Source: Leucothrix arctica
Lineage (GTDB): Bacteria; Pseudomonadota; Gammaproteobacteria; Thiotrichales; Thiotrichaceae
Assembly (NCBI RefSeq): GCF_003172895.1
Contig: NZ_QGKL01000029.1
Span: 248,001-312,000, forward strand
DNA length: 64,000 nt
Direction of reading: 5' to 3'
The notes under the pieces were generated by a model. That model was not told where the DNA came from. It saw only the letters and a list, made by a program, of their open reading frames with translations, and ran no database searches. The position numbers and the translations under genes were made by a program. Shown here one piece after another: positions 53,515 to 61,037 of the stretch (position 1 is the stretch's first letter; the number at the start of each line of letters is the position of its first letter).

Positions 53515-55344
53515 ATGACTCAACTCTCGGATACGCTCCAACACACGCAACCTTTCATACTGTTTGAAAATACCCTGCCTGCCTACGCAGACGAACCCGC
53601 GTGGCTATTTAGCAATCCTATAAAAGAAATCGTTGCGACTGATCAAGCATCACTCCTTACTGCACTTGCTGAGATTGATGATGCTCGAAAACAAGGTTAT
53701 TACCTTGCTGGTTACATCAGTTATGAAGCGGGTTACGCACTCTCAAAGAAGCTACATAAGTTCTTAAAATCTGTCCCAAAAGATCAACCTCTCCTCCAGT
53801 TTTATGCGTTTGAGAAAACAACGGTTATTGATGCAGCTGCTGTCACCGCAGCGCTTAAAGCATTGCCCGAGTCTCCTCCCTATATAAGGGACTGGAAGCC
53901 TACTGACACTCAAGCCGAATACACTCAAAAACAATCTAAAATACATGACTACATCACTGCGGGTGATACGTATCAAGTGAATCAAACCTACCGTGTTAAC
54001 TTTGAATTGGACGGTAGTATTAACGGGTTGTATCAAGCGCTGCGCGAACGTCAGCCCGTTGCGTTTTCTTGTTTAATGCACTTACCCGAACGCTCCATTT
54101 TGTCGTTATCACCCGAACTATTTGTGCGTAAAAAAGGTGAAGTCCTTTCTGCTAAGCCCATGAAAGGAACTGCGCCTCGTGGTGAAACTGAGGCTGATGA
54201 TAAGGCCATATTAAAAGAGATGGCTGAGGACAAGAAACAGCGCTCTGAAAACCTGATGATTGTTGATCTGATGCGAAATGACATCGGACGCTTAGCCAAA
54301 ATTGGCACGATGAAAGTCAGTAAGTTATTTGAGATTCAAACCTATAAAACACTGCACCAAATGATCTCTAGCATTCAAGGTGAAGTGGACCTTGAGATTC
54401 CTTTTATTGATATCGTTAAAGGACTGTTTCCTTGTGGCTCTATTACCGGTGCGCCAAAGATTCGTACCATGGAAATCATCCATGAGCTTGAGTCTACTCC
54501 GCGTGATATTTACACCGGCGCGATTGGGTTTATTACACCTGAGAACGACTTCTCGTTTAACGTACCTATTCGTACCATTAGCTTTCCTAAAGACAGTAAG
54601 GTCGGCACTTTAGGGATTGGTGGTGGCATTATTCACGAAAGTGATGTGCTTGAAGAATGGGAAGAGAGCAAGCTGAAAGCGAGTTTTATTACAGGTTTGA
54701 ATGAGCAGTTTAAACTGATTGAGACATTTCTTTATGACGCCAAGCTAGGTGAGAGCTTGCGGTTTGAACGTCACCTTGAGCGCCTAGAGAATAGTGCATC
54801 TGCTTTCGGCTTTGCTTTTGATAAACAATATGTTGAGCAGGCTGTTAAACAGCACTTGTCTAGTGTCGATACTTCGCGAGACTTAAAGGTTCGCTTATTG
54901 ATGAATTATCTTGGTGAGGTAACTGTTAGTAGCGAAGCTATGCCAGCAGTGACAAGCAAGGTGCTACCTCACGTTGGCATTAGCTCATATACCATCGATG
55001 CTGATAGTTTATTTCGCCGCCATAAGACGACTAACCGAGCAATTTACAATCAGGCGTTTTCCGAGGGTGAGCAACAAGGGCTTTATGATGTGCTGTTTTT
55101 TAATCAATATGGCATGTTAGCGGAAGCTAGCCGACATAATGTTTATTTGGAAACAGATGGGGTATTTTATACGCCACGTATTGAGGATGGGGCTTTGCCG
55201 GGTGTGATGCGAGATACGCTGATCTCTGGGGAGCAATACTCAGTGATTGAGAAAAGCCTGACTAAGGAAGATTTGCTTGGTGCTGATCGGGTTTATTTGT
55301 CTAACTCGGTGCGTCAGTTGGTTGAGGTTGTTCTGGCTCAGTAA
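53515..55344 (+). CDS. pabBC: Fused aminodeoxychorismate synthase component I / 4-amino-4-deoxychorismate lyase
   Basis: 609 aa. Residues about 1-390 are PabB: 'SLSPELFVRKKGEVLSAKPM' followed by 'KGTAPRG' (the Lys typical of ADC synthase), 'MIVDLMRNDIGRLAK', 'GSITGAPKIRTMEII'. Residues about 400-609 are a PLP-dependent fold IV domain (PabC): 'RFERHLERLENSASAF', 'RRHKTTNRAIYN', 'LAEASRHNVYLE', 'LPGVMRD'. The fusion makes p-aminobenzoate for folate from chorismate, with glutamine amidotransferase PabA encoded elsewhere. Confidence 0.94.
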   Translation: MTQLSDTLQHTQPFILFENTLPAYADEPAWLFSNPIKEIVATDQASLLTALAEIDDARKQGYYLAGYISYEAGYALSKKLHKFLKSVPKDQPLLQFYAFEKTTVIDAAAVTAALKALPESPPYIRDWKPTDTQAEYTQKQSKIHDYITAGDTYQVNQTYRVNFELDGSINGLYQALRERQPVAFSCLMHLPERSILSLSPELFVRKKGEVLSAKPMKGTAPRGETEADDKAILKEMAEDKKQRSENLMIVDLMRNDIGRLAKIGTMKVSKLFEIQTYKTLHQMISSIQGEVDLEIPFIDIVKGLFPCGSITGAPKIRTMEIIHELESTPRDIYTGAIGFITPENDFSFNVPIRTISFPKDSKVGTLGIGGGIIHESDVLEEWEESKLKASFITGLNEQFKLIETFLYDAKLGESLRFERHLERLENSASAFGFAFDKQYVEQAVKQHLSSVDTSRDLKVRLLMNYLGEVTVSSEAMPAVTSKVLPHVGISSYTIDADSLFRRHKTTNRAIYNQAFSEGEQQGLYDVLFFNQYGMLAEASRHNVYLETDGVFYTPRIEDGALPGVMRDTLISGEQYSVIEKSLTKEDLLGADRVYLSNSVRQLVEVVLAQ

Positions 55345-55426
55345 AGCGTTTAAAAACTTTCACTAGAACCAAAAGGTATAAGCTATACCCCACAAGCAGG
55401 TTAACTTTTACTAGCTAGGTGCAAAC

Positions 55427-56038
55427 ATGAATCAGATTATAACCTCGTTCACCCTAATCATACTTAGCATCAACACTGCTTACGCTTGCTACAAAAAACC
55501 TTTCACCTCCACAGAAATCAATGATTACCCAATAGAAAGAGTCCTTTCTCAAAACGGGAATTACTTATTGGAAATGTACCCAGCAAAGTGGATAAAACAA
55601 GGTAACGACTTTAACCGAATTACCGATGCCATAGCAATTGTCTATGACGTTGCCAAAGACGGTCGGATGACCAAACTATGGGAAACTAAAGGCATTTATC
55701 CTGCTACCTATAACCCCAAGAGAGACAGTTATTTCCCTAACAAATATAGCCACTACATAAGTAATGACGGTAACAAAATAGTTAGCATTCTTGAAAGTAG
55801 GGTCATAAGAGACAAAACAAGCCCTTTGGTCTTGATCAAAGGGAAGCTAGGAGCTTGGCATAGAATCAGTCATGACCAAATAAAAGCAGCTTCTATTTAC
55901 TCATGTAGAATGCATTTTTTTCGGTCTCATGAACTTATGCAAAATGATGATCTAAAACTGGAAAACCTTGTGGCATCAGACCAGCTTGGGAAAAGTTGGT
56001 TGATCAAAACTGATACAGGTCAATTGATCCGCAATTAA
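55427..56038 (+). CDS. Hypothetical exported protein
   Basis: 203 aa. Signal peptide at about 1-20 ('FTLIILSINTAYA-CYK'), mature beta-rich domain with 'VLSQNGNYLLEMYPAKW', 'KYSHYISNDGNKIVSILESR' and two further Cys. The alternating 'N-G-N-Y/K' phrases suggest a beta-propeller fragment. I do not recognise a family. Separated by about 80 bp from converging minus-strand genes. Confidence 0.7.
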   Translation: MNQIITSFTLIILSINTAYACYKKPFTSTEINDYPIERVLSQNGNYLLEMYPAKWIKQGNDFNRITDAIAIVYDVAKDGRMTKLWETKGIYPATYNPKRDSYFPNKYSHYISNDGNKIVSILESRVIRDKTSPLVLIKGKLGAWHRISHDQIKAASIYSCRMHFFRSHELMQNDDLKLENLVASDQLGKSWLIKTDTGQLIRN

Positions 56039-56122
56039 CGAGCTATGACCTCCTAAACCAGCACTCTCAACATTGATCAAATAATGAAAAACCAACTTTC
56101 AAAATTACCGATTTAAAGCTTA

Positions 56123-56647
56123 CTAAAGAGCCCCACCAACAGTCACCCAAACTTTCTTTGGTTCCTCAGGTAAATAAACAACTAAAGGCACAAAATCGAA
56201 CCATTCACCTCCTTTACCAAGCGAGCGAAAAACAACCAAAAACTCTTGCTTATCTTCCAACCAAGCACCTGCAATTCTCCCCATTCCAGGATTATCAGAT
56301 ACTCCTCGCACTAAGTAAGGTCGCAAACCATCAACTGGTTCAACTTTTGACCCAATATAATAATCAACCATTTCCGAGGATAACTCTAGAGCCTCCCTAT
56401 GCTCTAACTCCATTACTGCACTATATAACCTAATTAATTGAACTTGATATGTATTAGCTTTTTCTGGACGTTCATCAAGAAGCAATCCCAAGTTACTAGG
56501 TGTAATCCATGATTGAGGAGTAAACGGATAAAGAGGTTCACCTATTGAAGCAATTGGTTGTTCTTTACAGTAACTCATAACAAATATGAAAGCGGTTGCT
56601 ATGGATAATATACAACTAGTCCTCAACATAATTTTACTAATTGCCAT
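56123..56647 (-). CDS. Hypothetical membrane-anchored or exported protein
   Basis: 174 aa with AGAGG 6 bp before the ATG. Hydrophobic N-terminal helix (about 8-26, ending 'VMSYC'), which could be a signal anchor or a lipoprotein signal with a poor lipobox. The remainder has 'WFDFVPLVVYLPEEPKKVWVTVGG' at the end and no recognisable motif. Last of four minus-strand small genes (58157 down to 56123) that look like a loosely packed cassette group. Confidence 0.65.
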   Translation of the reverse strand: MAISKIMLRTSCILSIATAFIFVMSYCKEQPIASIGEPLYPFTPQSWITPSNLGLLLDERPEKANTYQVQLIRLYSAVMELEHREALELSSEMVDYYIGSKVEPVDGLRPYLVRGVSDNPGMGRIAGAWLEDKQEFLVVFRSLGKGGEWFDFVPLVVYLPEEPKKVWVTVGGAL

Positions 56648-56687
56648 TCTTACCTCTTCTTATTACAACAAAGCCTTATAACTAATT

Positions 56688-57251
56688 TCAGTAAACCCAT
56701 TTTCGGTGGTACTTGTAAATACCCTCTGCCTCTACATGCTGTTTTGATTTTTCATCACATGCACCTAATTTGGAAAAGTTTTCACGCCCTTCCTTTAGAG
56801 TTTTGTGATTTGGCCCACTATAATCTTCATCTTTGATCGCACCATCATCCTCCCAAAAACATACACTACAGATATCATATGCATTTTCCTCTGGTAGTGT
56901 TAAGTAGCGGCAACATGGGCACGCAAACAGGGATTCTGGTTCACCTTCGATAGCGGTTTTTTCAAGCCTGATTTCTTGTATCTTCTGAAGAATGAATTCA
57001 TTCTTAGCACCAACATACGAGCGCTCAATATTATCAATGATAATTGGGTCGTATATAGAGTGTGATGACTCATACTTTTGCTCTCCTGCACACAACTCCT
57101 CTTGGAGCGCAGGTGGGTAATGCTGTATATCTTTGTCCCTCGGCTCATAGCCGGACAAGAACTCACACTCAACTACATCATTCCTCTTATGCCGTGAGAC
57201 TGCCCTCATAGCATGAATTGCGATCTGCTTTATTGCTAGTTTGCGATGCAT
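56688..57251 (-). CDS. CPCC-domain cysteine-rich protein
   Basis: 187 aa from the ATG at 57251; the open frame extends to a TTG at 57314 but that runs through the attC-like site. The C-terminal half is a CPCC domain: 'FACPCCRYLTLPE' and 'DICSVCFWEDDG' make a four-Cys zinc site, followed by 'SGPNHKTLKEGRENFSKLGACD'. The N-terminal part is charged and helical. CPCC proteins are small zinc-ribbon proteins often found in immunity or accessory loci; function unknown. Confidence 0.75.
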   Translation of the reverse strand: MHRKLAIKQIAIHAMRAVSRHKRNDVVECEFLSGYEPRDKDIQHYPPALQEELCAGEQKYESSHSIYDPIIIDNIERSYVGAKNEFILQKIQEIRLEKTAIEGEPESLFACPCCRYLTLPEENAYDICSVCFWEDDGAIKDEDYSGPNHKTLKEGRENFSKLGACDEKSKQHVEAEGIYKYHRKWVY

Positions 57252-57261
57252 AGTATTTCCA

Positions 57262-57307
57262 CATAATGCGTTCGGCACAAAGAGCGATTGATGCCGCTTG
57301 TTAGCGC
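57262..57307 (-). other. attC-like folded site (degenerate)
   Basis: On the minus strand GCGCTAACAAG, then CGGCA-T-CAA, a short loop, TTTGTGCCG, AACGCATTATG. The arms CGGCA/TGCCG and CAA/TTG pair with one extrahelical T on one arm, as in integron attC sites; TAAC is a plausible R'' end. The opposite R' core is ATTATG instead of GTTATG, so it is imperfect. Confidence 0.35.
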
Positions 57308-57317
57308 TTCCCAATGC

Positions 57318-57647
57318 CTAGTCATTTGCTATCTGCTCCAAACGTATTTGATGACCTCTAGTGGTACAGCTTCTTATCATCGCTTCAATTTTTGATCCTG
57401 GAGGATAATAATCATCTTTTCGATATTTCTCAGGCGTCATGTTTACTATGTGAATAATTTCTATTAGCGCTGGAAACCCAAGTCCTATGTCTACCCATAC
57501 ACCAAAAGTAGAGTGAGCTAATACAACACCCTCAACAGGATCACCTCTTTCAAGATCCTTGGTAACACCAAGCCAACGGTCCTCATGCTCCTCAGACGCA
57601 TAGTCACCAAACTCATCTTTTAATATTTCATCCCATTCAGAACTCAA
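57318..57647 (-). CDS. Small S1-like (OB-fold) hypothetical protein
   Basis: 109 aa from a TTG at 57647 with a good GAGGAG site. The central part 'GDPVEGVVLAHSTFGVWVDI' resembles the start of an S1 RNA-binding domain and 'YPPGSKIEAMIRSC' its last strands. Whether it binds RNA is unknown; similar stand-alone proteins occur in mobile and immunity-type loci. Flanked on both sides by attC-like sites. Confidence 0.65.
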   Translation of the reverse strand: MSSEWDEILKDEFGDYASEEHEDRWLGVTKDLERGDPVEGVVLAHSTFGVWVDIGLGFPALIEIIHIVNMTPEKYRKDDYYPPGSKIEAMIRSCTTRGHQIRLEQIAND

Positions 57648-57672
57648 CTTTACTCCTCGGTGAAACGTAACC

Positions 57673-57742
57673 GCGAACGCCTTACACAGCGGAAAACGAC
57701 GAGCGCCAGTGAGTTGATTTTCCGATGATGTAACTTGTTATG
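57673..57742 (-). other. attC-like folded site (degenerate)
   Basis: On the minus strand TAAC, AAG, TTACA-T-CA-T-CGGAAAA, a 21-nt variable loop, TTTTCCG-CTG-TGTAA, GGC, GTTC. The long arms pair with one extrahelical T, the spacers are unpaired and AAC/GTT form the outer core, the architecture of an attC site. The TAA of TAAC is the stop codon of the gene at 57738-58157, as is common in gene cassettes. The outer R box is only partly conserved. Confidence 0.45.
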
Positions 57743-58157
57743 TTTTATCATTCAACGTGTTCAAATATTTATCGGCTTCAGTTTTAAATGAAGGATCTTT
57801 TAATACAAGTTTTTCAAAAATTTTCTTAGATTCTTGTTTTTTACCGGCACGAAAATATGTGACAGCAGTCATAAGCAATACATTAGGGTCATGAGGTCTT
57901 TTTTTATGTAGCTTTTTACAAATTGCCAATGCCTTTTTGTAATCTCCTTTAGCTAAACAATGATGTATTGCCTCAAAAAAGCTAGTACCTGTAAGACGAT
58001 TTTTATAATAATTTGAGAAAACAAATAAGATATTTAATAAAACTAAAAACAGGGCTAAGTAAATTATTATATCAAGTTTGGTTTGTGGCAAAAAATTCAA
58101 ATTTAAATTGCTCCTGAATATGATTACTAAAAATGCCAAAAAGTAGAGGGGTGTCAC
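57738..58157 (-). CDS. TPR-containing membrane-anchored hypothetical protein
   Basis: 139 aa with a GTG start. Two hydrophobic segments (about 3-16 and 29-48) are followed by two to three TPR units ('CLAKGDYKKALAICKKLHKK', 'AVTYFRAGKKQESKKIFEKL'). Protein-protein interaction is the general role; target unknown. Very Lys-rich and AT-rich compared with neighbouring genes, fitting acquired DNA. Its stop codon lies in the attC-like site. Confidence 0.65.
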   Translation of the reverse strand: MTPLYFLAFLVIIFRSNLNLNFLPQTKLDIIIYLALFLVLLNILFVFSNYYKNRLTGTSFFEAIHHCLAKGDYKKALAICKKLHKKRPHDPNVLLMTAVTYFRAGKKQESKKIFEKLVLKDPSFKTEADKYLNTLNDKT

Positions 58158-58322
58158 TTTTAACTATTAAAACACAGAAAATGTGCTTTTGCGTCGAAGA
58201 CAACATAACTTGCTCTGTACAACTTTACCGTTACCCTGTAATCAGCCTCCCACACGCCATATATTAGGGGCATCTCAGCTAGACATATCATCGCCAAAGT
58301 ATAAAAAGAGCACTTTACACAC

Positions 58323-59078
58323 ATGAAACTAAAATACTTATTCGTCACCGCACTTGTCGGCTTACTCGCAGTGTCTGTAGTGCTGAATTACTTTTTCTAC
58401 AAGAAAGCATTCCTGCCCTTACACGCGGTAAAACTCGACCCACTAGAGCTTAGCTACTACCCATCAACTAGTGCGCCCGAGGCCACGAACAGCGTTATGT
58501 TTTATGGCGACTCACGCGCATTGAGCTGGCCGTTTCCAAAGAACACTGGGCAAGAGTTTGTAAACAGAGCGATTGGAAACCAAACCTCAGTACAAATACT
58601 CGGTAGATTTGATACACATGTCGCGCCACACAAACCCAAAACTATCTTGATTCAAGTATGTGTGAATGACTTAAAAATGATCCCTCTCTTTCCTGATAGA
58701 AAAGAGCAGATCATAGAGGCTTGTAAAAGCAACATAACAGCGCTGCTTGAGAAGAGTCATGCACTGGGTGCACAGGTTATTCTGAGTACTGTTTTCCCAC
58801 TCGGTGACGTATCAATCGCTAGACAGGCGCTGGGTACGACAGAGCCACCAATTATTGATGGTATAAGCCGTATCAACGACTTCATCAAAACGCAGCAGTC
58901 TGACAACACAGTGATATTTGATAGTTATGAGTTACTGCTTGGCGAGAATAACAAAATAGACCCGCAATACAGCCATGACTGGCTTCACCTTAACAAAGCG
59001 GGTTATGAGCACTTAAACCAAGTACTCTCAATATTGATCAATATATTTACCAGAGAGAAAACCAAACAAATAAAATAA
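58323..59078 (+). CDS. SGNH/GDSL-family hydrolase, membrane-anchored
   Basis: 251 aa. One N-terminal signal anchor (about 5-24). SGNH block I 'VMFYGDSRALSWPFP' with Ser after GD, block III 'LIQVCVNDLKM' (the G is replaced, N kept), block V 'DWLHLNKAGY' with Asp and His. It acts as an esterase or acyl-hydrolase outside the cytoplasm; substrate unknown. Unrelated in detail to the SGNH protein at 13079-14068. Confidence 0.82.
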   Translation: MKLKYLFVTALVGLLAVSVVLNYFFYKKAFLPLHAVKLDPLELSYYPSTSAPEATNSVMFYGDSRALSWPFPKNTGQEFVNRAIGNQTSVQILGRFDTHVAPHKPKTILIQVCVNDLKMIPLFPDRKEQIIEACKSNITALLEKSHALGAQVILSTVFPLGDVSIARQALGTTEPPIIDGISRINDFIKTQQSDNTVIFDSYELLLGENNKIDPQYSHDWLHLNKAGYEHLNQVLSILINIFTREKTKQIK

Positions 59079-59159
59079 TAACTAAAAGTATATAAAAAAA
59101 ACAAATAAAATGATACTTTGTCTCATTTTAAATGATTAATTTTCAATTAAGGTTACGAT

Positions 59160-59582
59160 ATGAAATACGCAGTACCTGCCTCTTTACTTTGCATTCTTAC
59201 TCTATCTGGTTGTGCATCATTAACTACTGATGCAATGCAGCCAGTAGAAGTAACAACTAAAACAGTAGCTGGCCAAGCTGTTTCAGATGCTAAATGTACT
59301 TTGCAAAATGAAAAAGGTCAGTGGGAAGTAACAACACCAAATACAGTCAGTGTGCACAAAGCTTCTGGTAACTTGATGGTTAACTGTAAAAAACAAGGCC
59401 ACCCAGAAGGCAAGCTTCAAGCAATATCAAGAGCTGGTGCGGGCATGTACGGAAACATTCTTGTAGGTGGTGGCATAGGTGCGGTAATTGATCACACTAG
59501 CGGTAAAGCATACAACTACTCTAGTAAACTTCCAGTTGTAATGGGTAAGCTTGTCACTGTTGACCGTAGTACGTCAAAATAA
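59160..59582 (+). CDS. Hypothetical lipoprotein
   Basis: 140 aa with lipobox 'LTLSGCASL' (Cys18). The mature part has 'QPVEVTTKTVAGQAVSDAKC' and 'GNLMVNCKKQGHPEGKLQAI', a PEGA-like or Ig-like beta domain with two Cys, then a glycine-rich hydrophobic stretch ('GAGMYGNILVGGGIGAVIDH') resembling small outer-membrane lipoproteins with a glycine-zipper. Ends at an intrinsic terminator. Confidence 0.8.
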   Translation: MKYAVPASLLCILTLSGCASLTTDAMQPVEVTTKTVAGQAVSDAKCTLQNEKGQWEVTTPNTVSVHKASGNLMVNCKKQGHPEGKLQAISRAGAGMYGNILVGGGIGAVIDHTSGKAYNYSSKLPVVMGKLVTVDRSTSK

Positions 59583-59586
59583 ATGT

Positions 59587-59622
59587 AAAGGCCCTTCTGC
59601 ATTAGTAGTTAGGGCCTTTTCT
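59587..59622 (+). terminator. Intrinsic terminator
   Basis: Stem AAAGGCCCT / AGGGCCTTT with a 15-nt loop and TTTT, directly after the lipoprotein gene. Confidence 0.88.
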
Positions 59623-59659
59623 TAAACTAAAAAATTACTTTTTTCTATACACACTGTAT

Positions 59660-60901
59660 TTACTTAAAACTATTAAAATCAGCTCCACTAGGATTCTGAA
59701 ACACCGTCAAATCAAACTCAGTCGCCACGGCCAAAATATGATCAAAAATATCCGACTGGATACTTTCATAACGCTTCCAGTTGGTGTCATTGGTAAACGC
59801 ATAAATCTCAACTGGCAGGCCATTTTTAGTAGGGTTTAACTGCCTTACTAAAATTGTCAGGTGCTTATGTATTTTAGGGTGGTGCTGCAAATAAGCTTCG
59901 ATGTAATTACGAAAAACACCAATATTGGTCATGCGGCGGCCATTAGCCAAGCTCTCTAAATTGACCTTCTGAGCCGTATTATACTCTGCAATTTCTTTGT
60001 GCTTTTCCTCAATATATTCACTGATGTATTGGATACTTCCAAACCGCTCAAGATCTTCCTTAGTACAAAAACGAACACTATTTAGATTGATACAAACAGC
60101 ACGTTTAATTCGTCTACCACCGGTCTCTTGCATACCCCGCCAGTTTTTAAACGAGTCCTCAATTAACGCTTGAGTCGGTACGGTAGTAATCGTTTTGTCG
60201 AAGTTACGCACTTTTACCGTCGTAAGTCCGATCTCCATGATGTCACCGTCAACACCATATTTTGGCATTTCCACACAGTCACCAGGTGCAACCATGCTGT
60301 TTGAACTCAGTTGAATACCTGCGGCAAACCCCATAATAGGATCTTTAAACACCAACATCAGCACGGCTGTCATCGCTCCCAAACCAGCAAAAAGCTTGGC
60401 AGGAGACTCATTTAGAATAACCGATACCACTGCAATGCCACATAGAAAAAAGAGCAATATTCTCGCCAACTGAATAAAGCTAGTGAGCGGCATCCGCTTC
60501 GACACTTCCCACGTTTTATATACCTCGGCAAAAGTATCGATCAACACATTCAGTATCAACGTCACAATGATAACCATAGCCACTAAGGCAATGATTGTTA
60601 TGACGTCTGACACCGCGGGATAAAGGGCAAGCGCACTTGGCGTGTAATAATAAATAATCGCTGCGGGCGTTAGATAGGTCAGTTTGCTCAAAATGAGACG
60701 AGACTTATACATATCCTCTTGGCTGTTTTTAATCAGCTTGATCAGAGCGCTAGCCAAACGAATAGCAATCCCTTTCGTCGTCAAATGGACAAGCACTGCA
60801 ATACAAATAACAGAGACAAAAGCGATAACTGAAGCGAGTTCTTGTTCGTATCCTGCAATTAAAGGGATTTTCTTTAAATAAAGGCTTATCGCTTCTATCA
60901 C
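59660..60901 (-). CDS. MscS-family mechanosensitive channel, YbdG-type
   Basis: 413 aa with a GTG start preceded by AAGGA (E. coli YbdG has 415). About five transmembrane helices (residues 20-200) include the pore helix 'LFAGLGAMTAVLMLVFKDPI'. The MscS beta domain 'VAPGDCVEMPKYGVDGDIMEIGLTTVKVRNFDKT' region and 'FKNWRGMQETGGRRIKRAV' are specific to the YbdG branch. The protein opens under hypo-osmotic stress to release solutes. Confidence 0.93.
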   Translation of the reverse strand: MIEAISLYLKKIPLIAGYEQELASVIAFVSVICIAVLVHLTTKGIAIRLASALIKLIKNSQEDMYKSRLILSKLTYLTPAAIIYYYTPSALALYPAVSDVITIIALVAMVIIVTLILNVLIDTFAEVYKTWEVSKRMPLTSFIQLARILLFFLCGIAVVSVILNESPAKLFAGLGAMTAVLMLVFKDPIMGFAAGIQLSSNSMVAPGDCVEMPKYGVDGDIMEIGLTTVKVRNFDKTITTVPTQALIEDSFKNWRGMQETGGRRIKRAVCINLNSVRFCTKEDLERFGSIQYISEYIEEKHKEIAEYNTAQKVNLESLANGRRMTNIGVFRNYIEAYLQHHPKIHKHLTILVRQLNPTKNGLPVEIYAFTNDTNWKRYESIQSDIFDHILAVATEFDLTVFQNPSGADFNSFK

Positions 60902-61037
60902 ACTAGCATTCCTTTTCTATTTCAAACCGAAAAACAAGTAGCAGTATACTGCGGAACTCACTTTGCGATGTTATAAAAAAGCCCTACGATCATTAATGCC
61001 AATATCACACTGCCTGCAGTCCATCATTTAGCTAAGT

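Noticed and set aside
60955-61020. Short minus-strand hydrophobic peptide (GTG start) after the large surface protein
   Set aside because: Only about 16 codons from any start and no ribosome site; mentioned only as a possible lost anchor of the surface protein.
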